31,414 nucleotides of DNA from assembly GCA_964558485.1 (NCBI GenBank), contig CAZLED010000025.1, positions 1 through 31,414 on the forward strand, read 5' to 3'. The notes below the pieces were generated by a model. It made no database searches and was not told the origin of the DNA. It saw nothing but the letters and a program-made list of their open reading frames with translations. Positions 15,397 through 23,447 of this stretch are shown piece by piece. Source of the DNA: UMGS1696 sp964558485. GTDB taxonomy: Bacteria; Bacillota; Clostridia; Oscillospirales; CAG-272. Made by a program: the position numbers and the translations under genes. Positions within the stretch are counted from its first letter, which is position 1, and every line of letters starts with the position of its first letter.

Positions 15397-15450
15397 GTGA
15401 ATATCGGATCAGAAGCTCCCCGGCCTTGTGTCAGGGAGTTTTCACTTTTT
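15395..15450 (+). terminator. rpmB terminator
   Basis: The outer stem AAGTGAA (15395-15401) pairs with TTCACTT (15441-15447), and an inner CTCCC/GGGAG stem lies at 15416-15438. The T-run ends at 15450. The stem starts inside the stop codon. The next gene begins only 12 nt later, so its expression probably depends on partial readthrough. Confidence 0.8.
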
Positions 15451-15461
15451 GGGGAAATTTT

Positions 15462-16193
15462 ATGTCACGTTCTCGTAAAGCCTTCGTAGCCGCCGTCTCG
15501 GACACCATGCCAACAGAAGCCGTAGAAGCGCTGCAGCGTATGGCTGCCGCTGTGGTGGTACTGCCACCGGATCCACACCTTCCTGTGCCGGTCTCGTCTC
15601 ACCCGGATATGTTGCTCTTTTCCCATGGGGACACCCTTGTCACCTATGCGTCCTATTATGCCATTGCCAAAGCGCCCATCGATCGATTGGTGTCGTACAC
15701 CGGTCGAAATTTACGCTTAACAAATCATCCGCACAGCGACCGATACCCTCACGACATCGGCCTGAACGCTCTGGTCTGCGGACGCTTGCTCTTTGCCCGG
15801 CTGGATGCATTGGCTCCGGAGGTGCTCTCTCTGGCAACGGCACATGGTCTCACACCCGTTTCGATAGCCCAGGGGTACGCCGGGTGCAGTGGGCTTGCGC
15901 TGGACGACACGACACTATGGACAGCCGATCCCTCTCTGACAAAAGCTGCCACGGCTCATGGGCTCTCGGTATTGCCTGCCACATACGAAGAGATCACACT
16001 GCCCGGCTACCACCATGGGTTTATCGGCGGCTGCGGCGGCGTTTGGCGAAACATCGTCTACCTCTGCGGTACACCGACACCTGTGCAACGGGAGCGGTAT
16101 TTCACCCATCCGCTGTTCTATGGAAAGGCAATCCGGCTTCTCTATGACGGGCCTCTTTTCGACTGCGGTGGCATTCGTATCTTCCCTATATGA
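15462..16193 (+). CDS. DUF6873-like protein, possible GME-fold enzyme
   Basis: A 243-residue protein without signal peptide or membrane segment. Recognisable patches are S-S-H-P-D-M-L-L-F, Y-P-H-D-I-G-L-N-A, the Cys-containing Q-G-Y-A-G-C-S-G-L-A and G-F-I-G-G-C-G-G. These fit my recollection of the DUF6873 group placed in the guanidino-group-modifying-enzyme fold; that assignment is from memory and not certain, and no reaction is known. The start at 15462 is the first Met after the rpmB terminator, with only a weak GGGGAAA ribosome site, so low expression is likely. The gene lies 27 bp upstream of the inositol-phosphatase-like gene on the same strand, suggesting a two-gene unit. Confidence 0.6.
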   Translation: MSRSRKAFVAAVSDTMPTEAVEALQRMAAAVVVLPPDPHLPVPVSSHPDMLLFSHGDTLVTYASYYAIAKAPIDRLVSYTGRNLRLTNHPHSDRYPHDIGLNALVCGRLLFARLDALAPEVLSLATAHGLTPVSIAQGYAGCSGLALDDTTLWTADPSLTKAATAHGLSVLPATYEEITLPGYHHGFIGGCGGVWRNIVYLCGTPTPVQRERYFTHPLFYGKAIRLLYDGPLFDCGGIRIFPI

Positions 16194-16220
16194 ATTATAC
16201 TTTTTGCAAAGGAGCAAACC

Positions 16221-17012
16221 ATGTCTGATTTCACCTGTATACCGGCGCTGCTGCGAGAGGCATCCAAGATCTTACTCTCGGCAGATCGTTCGTCTTTGGA
16301 GACACACAGCAAGACCGGCCAACAGAATTTTGTCACCGAATACGATGTGCGCACGGAAAATTTTCTGCGTGAACAGTTCGCTCGCCACCTGCCGGAAGCG
16401 GATATGCTGGGCGAAGAATCTGCCGATACCCATGCTGGCCGGATCGCCGAGGGCCTGACCCTGATCGTGGATCCCATCGACGGCACCACCAACTTCATGC
16501 AGGACTATCGCTGCAGCTGTATTTCCGTGGGTGTGTGCGACCGGGGGACCATGGTCTATGGTGCCATCTATAACCCCTATGCGGACGCTATGTTCCTGGC
16601 CGAACGAGGACGTGGTGCCACGGTGACGGAAAACGGACAAACAGTGCCGCTCCACGTAAGTGACCGGAGCCTGGCGGATAGCCTGGTGCTCTTCGGTACG
16701 GCACCCTATTACCGGGACACGCTGGGCGAGCCGACCTTCCGGTCTCTGTGGTCGCTGTTTCAGGTGGCCAGGGACATTCGCCGTTCCGGATCTGCGGCAC
16801 TGGATCTGACCAACATTGCGGCCGGTCGGTGCGATGTGTTTTTCGAATATCGGCTGTCTCCCTGGGACTATGCGGCCGGGTCGTTGCTGATCACGGAAGC
16901 CGGTGGACAGATCACAAAACTGGATGGTTCGCCGCTCACCTTCGATAGCCCCTGCTCCGTGCTGGCCGGTGGTGTGGCATATGCAGAAGCATTCGATTTG
17001 CTACAAAAATAA
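16221..17012 (+). CDS. Inositol monophosphatase family phosphatase
   Basis: A 263-residue member of the Mg-dependent, lithium-sensitive phosphatase family. All three metal-site motifs are present: G-E-E-S (residues 64-67), D-P-I-D-G-T (84-89) and W-D-Y-A-A-G (215-220). Members remove phosphate from myo-inositol phosphate, histidinol phosphate, fructose bisphosphate or PAP; this one resembles the inositol-phosphatase branch more than CysQ, because the second motif is D-P-I-D-G-T-T-N-F rather than D-P-L-D-G-T-K-E-F. AAAGGAG lies 6 nt before the ATG. It follows the DUF6873-like gene closely and ends at a strong terminator. A separate CysQ-type relative is fused to APS kinase at 21021-22454. Confidence 0.88.
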   Translation: MSDFTCIPALLREASKILLSADRSSLETHSKTGQQNFVTEYDVRTENFLREQFARHLPEADMLGEESADTHAGRIAEGLTLIVDPIDGTTNFMQDYRCSCISVGVCDRGTMVYGAIYNPYADAMFLAERGRGATVTENGQTVPLHVSDRSLADSLVLFGTAPYYRDTLGEPTFRSLWSLFQVARDIRRSGSAALDLTNIAAGRCDVFFEYRLSPWDYAAGSLLITEAGGQITKLDGSPLTFDSPCSVLAGGVAYAEAFDLLQK

Positions 17013-17021
17013 AACAAAAGA

Positions 17022-17066
17022 AGAAGTGACCGCTGCGGTATTGCCGTATACGATCACTTCTCTTTT
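17022..17066 (+). terminator. Terminator after the inositol-phosphatase gene
   Basis: AGAAGTGA (17022-17029) pairs with TCACTTCT (17054-17061), with an inner CGG/CCG stem, followed by C and five Ts. The opposing minus-strand gene ends at 17115. Confidence 0.85.
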
Positions 17067-17114
17067 TGTTTGGTTTTTTGCGTTGTCGTTGGGTGTCGGC
17101 GTTTACGATACCGC

Positions 17115-17792
17115 TTACCTACTGTATTCGTTGCAGAGCTTCCACAGCGGTGTCTCGTCTTCTTCCACATCGGCAAAGCGTCCGGTGGGCGTCAGGAAGC
17201 GGTTGTCGGCTGTGTCATCGTTGGACATGGACACTTCCCCGACGATGCAGTCGCCGCCTTCCGACCAGAACGTGTGGTACAGACCTCTGGTCATGGTGAT
17301 GCTCTGCCCCGGCTCCAGATGCAGAATGGTGCCGGCCGGAACGCTGGTGTGAAAGCCATCCAGCTGCACCGGCACGTCTTCCTTCGACAGTCCTTCCTTT
17401 TTGTCCGACAGATACACCTGCACCGCCAGAGATGCTCCCGGCCGCAGTGCGGTACGACAAATGATGTCTTCCATTTTCTTCCAGTGAAAGTGCATGGGCG
17501 TCACCTGGTTCTGGCGCACCAGCATGAGCTTTTCCGCATAGGTCTTGGCTGAGGGATCCGTGGGGTCGCCATTGCGCAGGGTGAAGAGCAGCAGCCCGAT
17601 CTTCTCAAAATCACCGGAACCAAAGTCCGTGATGTCCCAACCCAGCATCCGCTGCCGGATCTCATCGTATTCGCCGCCCAGGGTGTCCCATTTGTCTGCC
17701 GGAAAGTGGGCAAAGGGTGGCAGTGCAAATCCGGCGGCTGCAAAGGCTTTGTCCGCTTCCCGCAGATAGGCATTGATCAAGGAACGCTTCAT
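17115..17792 (-). CDS. D-lyxose (D-mannose) ketol-isomerase, cupin family
   Basis: A 225-residue cupin-fold sugar isomerase of the D-lyxose isomerase family, which interconverts D-lyxose with D-xylulose and often D-mannose with D-fructose. The metal ligands appear in M-H-F-H-W-K-K-M-E-D (two His and a Glu) and in the later L-Y-H-T-F-W histidine. The length matches the family. GGAG lies about 7 nt before the ATG, inside the upstream gene's end, and the two genes are separated by a single base, so they are translationally coupled to the GH151-like glycosidase. The pairing suggests that the glycosidase releases a sugar that this isomerase, or a relaxed version of it, channels into central metabolism. 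Confidence 0.88.
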   Translation of the reverse strand: MKRSLINAYLREADKAFAAAGFALPPFAHFPADKWDTLGGEYDEIRQRMLGWDITDFGSGDFEKIGLLLFTLRNGDPTDPSAKTYAEKLMLVRQNQVTPMHFHWKKMEDIICRTALRPGASLAVQVYLSDKKEGLSKEDVPVQLDGFHTSVPAGTILHLEPGQSITMTRGLYHTFWSEGGDCIVGEVSMSNDDTADNRFLTPTGRFADVEEDETPLWKLCNEYSR

Positions 17793-17793
17793 A

Positions 17794-19788
17794 TTACTTC
17801 TCCACCACGACCATGCTATGGATGAACAGTTTATCGATGGTGTAGGACAGGGTGCCGTTTTCCCAGGTGAAATCGATGTCCTTGCCTTCTGGTGCCAGGT
17901 AGACCCGGCTGGGCTTTTCGGTAAGAGGCAGACGCAGGGTCACGTGGGTATCGTAGACCGGTAGCACGTCCTCGATGACCTCGATACCGCCGCCACGCTT
18001 CACAGGAGACGCATACAGCACATGGTTCACGTACCGGGTCTTGCTCTCGTCTGCGGCATCGTAGCCGTGCTGCTCCATGAGGGTCACCACACCCTGTGCC
18101 GGCAAATCGGTCACCAACGTCTTGGTCTCACCCAGCAGGGCTTCCAGTACCCCGAAGAACAGCTTCTTGGTGGTGATGCTGCCCTTGTTGGCGTATTCCG
18201 TGCAGATCTCCAAAGCGATGTAGCCGCCGTCCTTACCGATGGTGGCAGCCGGATGGGAGGTCGTAGGATCGTTGGGCGTATGCTGGTGGGACGAGAACGC
18301 AAAGGTAGACCGGTTGAAGTAGGGATCCTCACTGGTCACCAGCACATCCCCGGTGGCTTCGATAGAATAGCTCTGTTCGTAGACCACGGCAGCGGCGTTC
18401 CGCAGGCAGTCGATCTCGAAGCCGGGACGGAAATAGGTGGGACGGAACTCGTTCTTGCCCAACCACTTGGCACCCAGATCCACCACAAATTCGTCCGCAT
18501 CCGTGGACAGGCCGGAGGTACCGGTCGCCAGCACCTTACCACCCTTTGCCACAAAGGCACGGACCTTGTCTGCCATGGGCTTGTCCAGACGAATGGTATC
18601 GGGGATCAGCAGCAGCTTATATTTGTCCAGCGGTTCCTCGAAGTCGATGACGTCAAAGAGGTACTTCCCTTCCAGCAGCAGTCGTCCGGCACCCACGTCA
18701 CCCTGGGAACCCTGGTGGTGTACCAGCTGGCTCTTGGCATAGTAGGCGATAGCAGCGTCCTGGCTCAGGATGGCGATGTCTGCCACGGATGCTACGTTGT
18801 CCAGCCACGGCTCTTTGGCTTCCACTTCGGCATAGGCCTCGCCGATCAGAGCATAGGTAGCCTCGTCCATGTAGCCGTTGGGGTGTAGCTGGTCACCGAT
18901 GGAGCACTTGGCACCGTTGGCAACGCACAGCGCTTCCTCGTACCGCAGTGCCATGGGATGCTTGTAGCCGCCGAACTCACCCCAGGTCGTATGGAACTTA
19001 CCGGTCATACCCAAAAATTCTTTTCCCAAAGTACGGGAGTAGGCAGCGGACAAGGGGAAATGGTCATAGCCCCAGCCACCGGTGGGCAGAGATTCCAGCT
19101 CCAAATGGGTGTCCACGTCGGCCAGGTCCCGTCTGCCACGGCGAATGTGACCGCTGTTGTGGAAGAGCGGCAGACCGGGCTTGTACTTGTCCACGGCTTC
19201 CCGCATCCGACGGCAGTAGTTGGCATACACCCGTTCGCCCAGCTCGGCAGCATTGGCAGGATCGTAGGGGTCCTTGCCCTCGTCCAAAAGGGTCTTGACG
19301 CAGTGCTGGCAGTAGCAGGTGCGCACGCCAACGATGTCTAAGAAAATGCCGTCGCAGTCGTAGTTTTTCACCACCTCTTCCACCTGGGCAGCCAGCACAT
19401 CCAGATACGGAGAGTTCATGCAGAATTCGTGGTAACCAGCCCGGTTCCAGCCAATGGAATCGGAAGGATCACCACGACGCAGCCAATCGGGATGGACACG
19501 GGCGATCTTTTCGTCAAAGCCTGCAGAGAGATACACCGGGGTCTTCACGCCGATCTCGTGGGCTGCTTCGATCTGAGCACCCAACAGGTCAAAGTGCAGA
19601 TGGGGATGCATTTCGTTGGCTTCGCTGGGATGGTACGCCCAACCGTGGTGGCACTTGGAGAACACGGTGATGGAGTCCACGTGACCAAGCTGGAGTGCGT
19701 GCTGGAATTGTTCTTTGGAAAAGGCGGAACCGATACCCGGCACCTTTTCGCTGGTATGGAAATCCAAATGGATCTGACGGAAACGCAT
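17794..19788 (-). CDS. Glycoside hydrolase, GH151-like (alpha-L-fucosidase type) with beta-galactosidase trimerisation-like domain
   Basis: A 664-residue cytoplasmic enzyme without signal peptide. The N-terminal half is a TIM barrel starting M-R-F-R-Q-I-H-L-D-F-H-T-S-E, with F-S-K-C-H-H-G-W-A-Y-H and C-D-G-I-F-L-D-I; the Asp in the last motif sits on a barrel strand where a nucleophile would be expected. A Rossmann-like domain (about 345-460, L-L-L-I-P-D-T then F-V-A-K-G-G-K-V-L-A-T-G) resembles beta-galactosidase trimerisation domains, and a beta domain closes the protein. This pattern fits GH151 as I recall it; activity is inferred, not shown. The ATG follows TTGGAGG. A strong promoter precedes it and a D-lyxose isomerase follows one base later. 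Confidence 0.72.
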   Translation of the reverse strand: MRFRQIHLDFHTSEKVPGIGSAFSKEQFQHALQLGHVDSITVFSKCHHGWAYHPSEANEMHPHLHFDLLGAQIEAAHEIGVKTPVYLSAGFDEKIARVHPDWLRRGDPSDSIGWNRAGYHEFCMNSPYLDVLAAQVEEVVKNYDCDGIFLDIVGVRTCYCQHCVKTLLDEGKDPYDPANAAELGERVYANYCRRMREAVDKYKPGLPLFHNSGHIRRGRRDLADVDTHLELESLPTGGWGYDHFPLSAAYSRTLGKEFLGMTGKFHTTWGEFGGYKHPMALRYEEALCVANGAKCSIGDQLHPNGYMDEATYALIGEAYAEVEAKEPWLDNVASVADIAILSQDAAIAYYAKSQLVHHQGSQGDVGAGRLLLEGKYLFDVIDFEEPLDKYKLLLIPDTIRLDKPMADKVRAFVAKGGKVLATGTSGLSTDADEFVVDLGAKWLGKNEFRPTYFRPGFEIDCLRNAAAVVYEQSYSIEATGDVLVTSEDPYFNRSTFAFSSHQHTPNDPTTSHPAATIGKDGGYIALEICTEYANKGSITTKKLFFGVLEALLGETKTLVTDLPAQGVVTLMEQHGYDAADESKTRYVNHVLYASPVKRGGGIEVIEDVLPVYDTHVTLRLPLTEKPSRVYLAPEGKDIDFTWENGTLSYTIDKLFIHSMVVVEK

Positions 19789-19827
19789 AGTCTATACCTC
19801 CAAGAAATGGGGAATTTTTATGATGCT

Positions 19828-19856
19828 ATTGTACCATATGCGGAGATGGAAGTCAA
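19828..19856 (-). promoter_or_regulatory. Promoter of the glycosidase-isomerase operon
   Basis: On the minus strand: TTGACT (complement of 19851-19856), 17-bp spacer, TACAAT (complement of 19828-19833), about 40 bp before the glycosidase ATG. Confidence 0.85.
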
Positions 19857-19971
19857 GGGATTTTGCACAAATCGACCGGATGCAAGCTACGCAGATCGTA
19901 AATCGAACCGGATTCATGATTCTACGCCAAGGTGCATATAGTGGGAACATCTTTGCTCCTGTGAGGTGCCT

Positions 19972-20268
19972 ATGCGATATGGAAGACCCAAGCCCGTCCT
20001 GGAACCCCAAAAGCCCGAACCCGGTCCCTGGCAGGTGCTGGTGCTGGGCTCTGCGATGCTGGTATGCTTTTTCGTTTTCTCCATTTGGCATGGGGATACT
20101 ATGCAGAAAAGCGATACACAGCCGATGGATGCCGTTCCGGTGCTGGCGATGCAGGACGTCCAACGACCCACAGAAACGGCAGTGGTGGCTGAACCCTTTG
20201 GATACTACGATGGCGAATGGAACCTATGGGAATACTTAGGGGATCTGTTTGTCTCCTTTTTGGCATGA
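19972..20268 (+). CDS. Small single-pass membrane protein, unknown function
   Basis: A 98-residue protein. A short Pro-rich, basic N-terminus (about 1-18) precedes one membrane segment (V-L-V-L-G-S-A-M-L-V-C-F-F-V-F-S-I-W, about 22-39). An external tail of about 55 residues ends in an aromatic stretch (Y-Y-D-G-E-W-N-L-W-E-Y-L). By charge the N-terminus should be inside. The ATG at 19972 follows GTGAGG with a short 5-nt gap; the GTG at 19966 overlaps that site. The TGA overlaps the ATG of the site-2 protease gene, so the two products are probably made together and may interact. It is too short and lacks the peptidase-like domain to be SpoIVFA, the usual partner of SpoIVFB, but it could be an analogous regulator. 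Confidence 0.65.
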   Translation: MRYGRPKPVLEPQKPEPGPWQVLVLGSAMLVCFFVFSIWHGDTMQKSDTQPMDAVPVLAMQDVQRPTETAVVAEPFGYYDGEWNLWEYLGDLFVSFLA

Positions 20269-20720
20269 GGACGCTGGTCGTGTACCTGGCCGTGGTGGGC
20301 ATCCATGAGTCCGGCCATGTATTGGCAGCACTTGCCATGGGCGTTCCGGTGCGTTCCTTCGGTGGCAGCAAATGGGGACTGCGGCTGGACTTTGCCTTTG
20401 CGCATCGTTCGTATGTCAGGGAGCTTGTGGTGCTGCTGTCCGGCAGTGTGGCTGGGCTGCTGTCGGTGCTATGGATACCGGATATACAGTATGCAAAATG
20501 GGCGCTGGTGCTGAATATCCTGAATCTGCTGCCCATCGAAGGCTTAGACGGCAGCGGTGTGCTCCGGTGTCTGCTGCATATGTGGTCGTCTGCCGACACA
20601 GCCGATCGGATCTGTACCGTCGTCTCCCGGCTCACGGGACTGCTCTTTTGGCTCGGCGGTCTCTGGATCGTCCTGCGCATGAACGGCAGCGCAGCGTGGC
20701 TCCTCATGGGGCTTTGGTAA
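20265..20720 (+). CDS. Site-2 metalloprotease (M50), SpoIVFB-like
   Basis: A 151-residue membrane protease. The zinc motif H-E-S-G-H lies at the end of the first membrane segment (residues about 14-18), and the third ligand is in N-L-L-P-I-E-G-L-D-G (about 88-97), the N-P-x-D-G-type motif of intramembrane proteases. Three or four hydrophobic segments are visible. Family knowledge: SpoIVFB cuts pro-sigma-K in the mother cell; this protein is shorter than Bacillus SpoIVFB and lacks the C-terminal CBS domain, so it is a compact version. The ATG at 20265 is chosen because it overlaps the upstream stop (ATGA); the longer frame from 20217 lies inside the neighbour. It ends in heptad element H2. Confidence 0.78.
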   Translation: MRTLVVYLAVVGIHESGHVLAALAMGVPVRSFGGSKWGLRLDFAFAHRSYVRELVVLLSGSVAGLLSVLWIPDIQYAKWALVLNILNLLPIEGLDGSGVLRCLLHMWSSADTADRICTVVSRLTGLLFWLGGLWIVLRMNGSAAWLLMGLW

Positions 20721-20884
20721 GTCAGAAGTCAGAGGTCAAAGGTCCCAACAAGTTTAGGGTCACTATGGGTAACCAAAGCAATTCGATATTTAAACCAATA
20801 TAAGAAATGCCATACAAGTATGGGTGCACAAGCCGTACATACGACCTGCACCCATATCTGGCGTCTGACTTCTAACTTCTGACT
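20718..20884. repeat. Heptad repeat element H2 with hairpin core
   Basis: It starts in the TAA of the protease gene with AGTCAGA, AGTCAGA, GGTCAAA, and ends with GTCTGAC, TTCTAAC, TTCTGAC (20863-20883). Between lie CCCAACAAGTTTAGGG, a GGGTAACCAAA block, AAACCAATATAA and a hairpin with arms ATGGGTGCA and TGCACCCAT (about 20819-20854) enclosing CCGTACATACGACC. Element H6 at 27155-27343 carries the same core in inverted orientation. With the downstream cysCQ promoter it accounts for the whole 300-bp gap. Confidence 0.88.
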
Positions 20885-20949
20885 TTGCGAAGCACAACTT
20901 CTCTCTTCGTCAATTTTTGTTTTTTTTCGTTGGAATTTGTCTCTTGCGG

Positions 20950-20978
20950 TTGACATTCCTTCGGGAAACCCTTATAAT
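20950..20978 (+). promoter_or_regulatory. Promoter of the sulfate-activation gene cysCQ
   Basis: Perfect consensus: TTGACA (20950-20955), 17-bp spacer, TATAAT (20973-20978), about 40 bp before the ATG. No further sigma-A-type promoter of similar quality is seen before cysD or cysN. Confidence 0.93.
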
Positions 20979-21020
20979 AGTGGTATATAGATTTTCTTCA
21001 CCGCATGAAGGGAGCTACCT

Positions 21021-22454
21021 ATGTCAAACCATATCACACCCTACCTTTCTCATGTGACCCTGCAGGAGCGGATGCGGCTCACCCATGCCCGACCCCTGGT
21101 CTATTGGATGACCGGACTGTCCGGCTCCGGGAAGTCTACCATTGCCTCTGCCTTTGAAGCGTTGGCGAACCGGCATGGACACGCTGCCTTTATGTTGGAC
21201 GGCGATACGGTGCGTACCGGTCTTTGTGCCGGTCTGGGCTTCTCTCCGGAGGATCGTGCCGAAAACCTGCGCCGCATTGCCGAGACCGCCAAGCTCATTG
21301 CCTCTACGGGACAGATCGTGGTGGTCTGCGCCATCTCACCCACCCAAGCCTCCAGAGATACCGCGCGTGCCATCATCACGCCGGAGGCCGATTTCCGGGA
21401 GGTATACATCTCTACACCCGTAGAAGAATGTGCCAAACGGGACCCCAAAGGGCTGTACAAAAAAGCCTACGCCGGCGAGATCCCATCCTTCACCGGCGTG
21501 TCTGCACCCTATGAAGTGCCAACGAACCCCGATATTCTCTTGGATACCCTGCAGCATAGCCCAGATGACTGTGCAAACATCCTGCTGCACGATGCACTGG
21601 ACACCATCTATCGTCCTGCCTTCTTAGTGAACGAAATGGCAAAGGCAGCGGCTCGTGCCACCAAGGCGATCCTGGCCATCTACAACGACACCTACGAGGT
21701 CTCCTTCAAGGAGGATTCGTCTCCCCTGACCACCGCCGACACCACCTCCAACCAGATCATCACCGACCATTTCCGTAAAGTCTTCCCGGAATATGATATT
21801 CTCACGGAAGAAGAGGACGACAACGACCGGGACGAATATGGGATCCCCAAACGGCTCCATGGCTGTGGCGTGTTCATCATCGACCCTTTGGACGGCACCA
21901 AGGAATTCATCCACCGCAACGGCGAGTTCTGCGTGTCCATCGGCTTTGCGGACCACCATCGTGTCCTGGCCGGAGTCATTGCCGTGCCTGCCAAAGGACT
22001 GCTCTACTACGCCTACGAAGGCAAGGGTGCCTATAAAACCACCATCACCGCCGAAATGGAAGAAACTGGTATTCCCCATCTGTTTGCCGAGACGGAGCGG
22101 ATCCATGTGTCCGACCGCTGGGAAAAGGTGCGCATCACCGCCAGCCGTTCCCACGGAGACAAAGAGACCGAAGCGCTGCTGGAACGGAACAAGGATCGGA
22201 TCGAAGACGTGCTCACTGCCGGAAGCTGCCTGAAGGGTTGCCTGATCGCCGAAGGAGAAGCAGACGTCCATTACCGCTATGGTGCCTTCATGAAGGAATG
22301 GGACACCGCCGGTATGGAGATCCTGTGCAAAGAAGCCGGCGCCACCTTCACCACGCTGGACGGGACCCCCATGTGCGCCAACCGTGCCGACCCGGTACAT
22401 AGAACAGGCTTCAAGATCGTCAATACACCAAAAGCAGAACTTTTGGTGAAGTAA
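21021..22454 (+). CDS. Fused APS kinase (CysC) and PAP phosphatase (CysQ)
   Basis: A 477-residue two-domain protein. Residues about 1-195 are APS kinase, with Walker A G-L-S-G-S-G-K-S-T (32-40), L-D-G-D-T-V-R (59-65), the A-I-S-P segment and R-D-P-K-G-L-Y-K-K-A; it makes PAPS from APS and ATP. Residues about 200-477 are CysQ, with L-T-E-E-E, D-P-L-D-G-T-K-E-F and E-W-D-T-A-G; it turns PAP, left after sulfate transfer or PAPS reduction, into AMP. Both active sites look intact. GAAGGGAG precedes the ATG and a consensus promoter lies upstream. CysC is normally free or fused to CysN; fusion to CysQ is uncommon. It is followed by cysD and cysN, each after a heptad element. Confidence 0.92.
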   Translation: MSNHITPYLSHVTLQERMRLTHARPLVYWMTGLSGSGKSTIASAFEALANRHGHAAFMLDGDTVRTGLCAGLGFSPEDRAENLRRIAETAKLIASTGQIVVVCAISPTQASRDTARAIITPEADFREVYISTPVEECAKRDPKGLYKKAYAGEIPSFTGVSAPYEVPTNPDILLDTLQHSPDDCANILLHDALDTIYRPAFLVNEMAKAAARATKAILAIYNDTYEVSFKEDSSPLTTADTTSNQIITDHFRKVFPEYDILTEEEDDNDRDEYGIPKRLHGCGVFIIDPLDGTKEFIHRNGEFCVSIGFADHHRVLAGVIAVPAKGLLYYAYEGKGAYKTTITAEMEETGIPHLFAETERIHVSDRWEKVRITASRSHGDKETEALLERNKDRIEDVLTAGSCLKGCLIAEGEADVHYRYGAFMKEWDTAGMEILCKEAGATFTTLDGTPMCANRADPVHRTGFKIVNTPKAELLVK

Positions 22455-22484
22455 GAAGGCAGAAATAAGAGGTCAGAAGTCTGA
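22454..22484. repeat. Heptad repeat element H3 between cysCQ and cysD
   Basis: The array begins in the last base of the cysCQ TAA: AGAAGGC, AGAAATA, AGAGGTC, AGAAGTC (22454-22481), then TGACGC. The rest of the spacer up to the cysD ribosome site has an ACACCCATGTTGGATACATAAAG stretch loosely like other element cores, but no clear closing array. Confidence 0.75.
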
Positions 22485-22559
22485 CGCACGTACGTTTTAC
22501 ACCCATGTTGGATACATAAAGAACACAACGTCAGTTGAAAAATTAAAGAGGAACAAAAC

Positions 22560-23447
22560 ATGAACTATAGCCACCTTGATATGCTGGAATCCCGCAGCAT
22601 CCATATTCTCCGGGAATCCTACGCCGCTTTCAAAAACCTGTGTATGCTGTGGTCCATCGGGAAGGACAGCACCGTTCTGCTGTGCCTGGCACGGAAGGCC
22701 TTCTTCGGCCATGTGCCCTTCCCCCTGGTTCACGTGGATACCCACTATAAGATCCCCGAAATGATCGAATACCGGGATCGTCTCGCCATGGAATGGAACC
22801 TGGATATGGTCTACGGCGAAAATACCGAAGCACTGCAGAATAAGCAGACCTACCCCGATGGCAACGCTACCCGTCTAGAATGCTGCCGGAACCTGAAGAC
22901 CGAAGCACTGACCCATACCCTTGCCGGTGACTGGCCCCGGTATCGCCTGAACCACGCCACCGGCAAGTACGACCTGGACGAAAACCGGGAACCCTTCACC
23001 GGTGTCATCGTGGGTGTCCGGGCAGACGAGGAAGGCTCCCGCTCCAAGGAACGGTACTTCTCGCCCCGTGACAAGCACAACGACTGGGACGCCGATGACC
23101 AGCCGCCGGAATTCTGGGGTCAGTATAAGACCGACTTTGCACCCGGTACCCATGTGCGTATCCATCCGCTGCTGGACTGGACCGAGCTGGACATCTGGGA
23201 ATACATCAAACGGGAAGGCGTGCCGGTGGTGTCCCTGTACTTCGACCAGGGCAACGGCAAACGCTATCGCTCTCTGGGCTGCTGGCCATGTACGGCACCG
23301 GTAGACTCCACCGCTTCCAACCTGGACGAGATCATCGACGAGCTCCGCTCCGGCAAGTTTGCCCACATCGCCGAACGCAGCGGTCGGGAACAGGACAAGG
23401 AAGACGGCGGCGGACTGGAAGCCCTTCGCCGGAACGGATATATGTGA
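22560..23447 (+). CDS. cysD: Sulfate adenylyltransferase small subunit CysD
   Basis: A 295-residue PP-loop adenylyltransferase subunit that, with CysN, makes APS from sulfate and ATP. The PP-loop W-S-I-G-K-D-S-T-V lies near residues 31-39. Other family marks are H-V-D-T-H-Y-K-I-P-E-M, R-A-D-E-E-G-S-R-S-K-E-R, H-P-L-L-D-W-T-E-L-D-I-W-E-Y and the C-terminal R-Y-R-S-L-G-C-W-P-C-T. The length and motifs are those of normal CysD. AAAGAGGAAC precedes the ATG. It is probably read from the cysCQ promoter through element H3, as no other promoter is evident. Confidence 0.96.
   Translation: MNYSHLDMLESRSIHILRESYAAFKNLCMLWSIGKDSTVLLCLARKAFFGHVPFPLVHVDTHYKIPEMIEYRDRLAMEWNLDMVYGENTEALQNKQTYPDGNATRLECCRNLKTEALTHTLAGDWPRYRLNHATGKYDLDENREPFTGVIVGVRADEEGSRSKERYFSPRDKHNDWDADDQPPEFWGQYKTDFAPGTHVRIHPLLDWTELDIWEYIKREGVPVVSLYFDQGNGKRYRSLGCWPCTAPVDSTASNLDEIIDELRSGKFAHIAERSGREQDKEDGGGLEALRRNGYM

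Noticed and set aside
19972..20268. The 98-residue protein as SpoIVFA
   Set aside because: It is far shorter and lacks the peptidase-like external domain of SpoIVFA; only the position next to a SpoIVFB-like gene matches.
20734..20740. GGTCAAA in element H2 as a CtsR operator
   Set aside because: It is one unit of a degenerate 7-bp tandem array, without the 3-bp spacing of CtsR boxes; the resemblance is chance.
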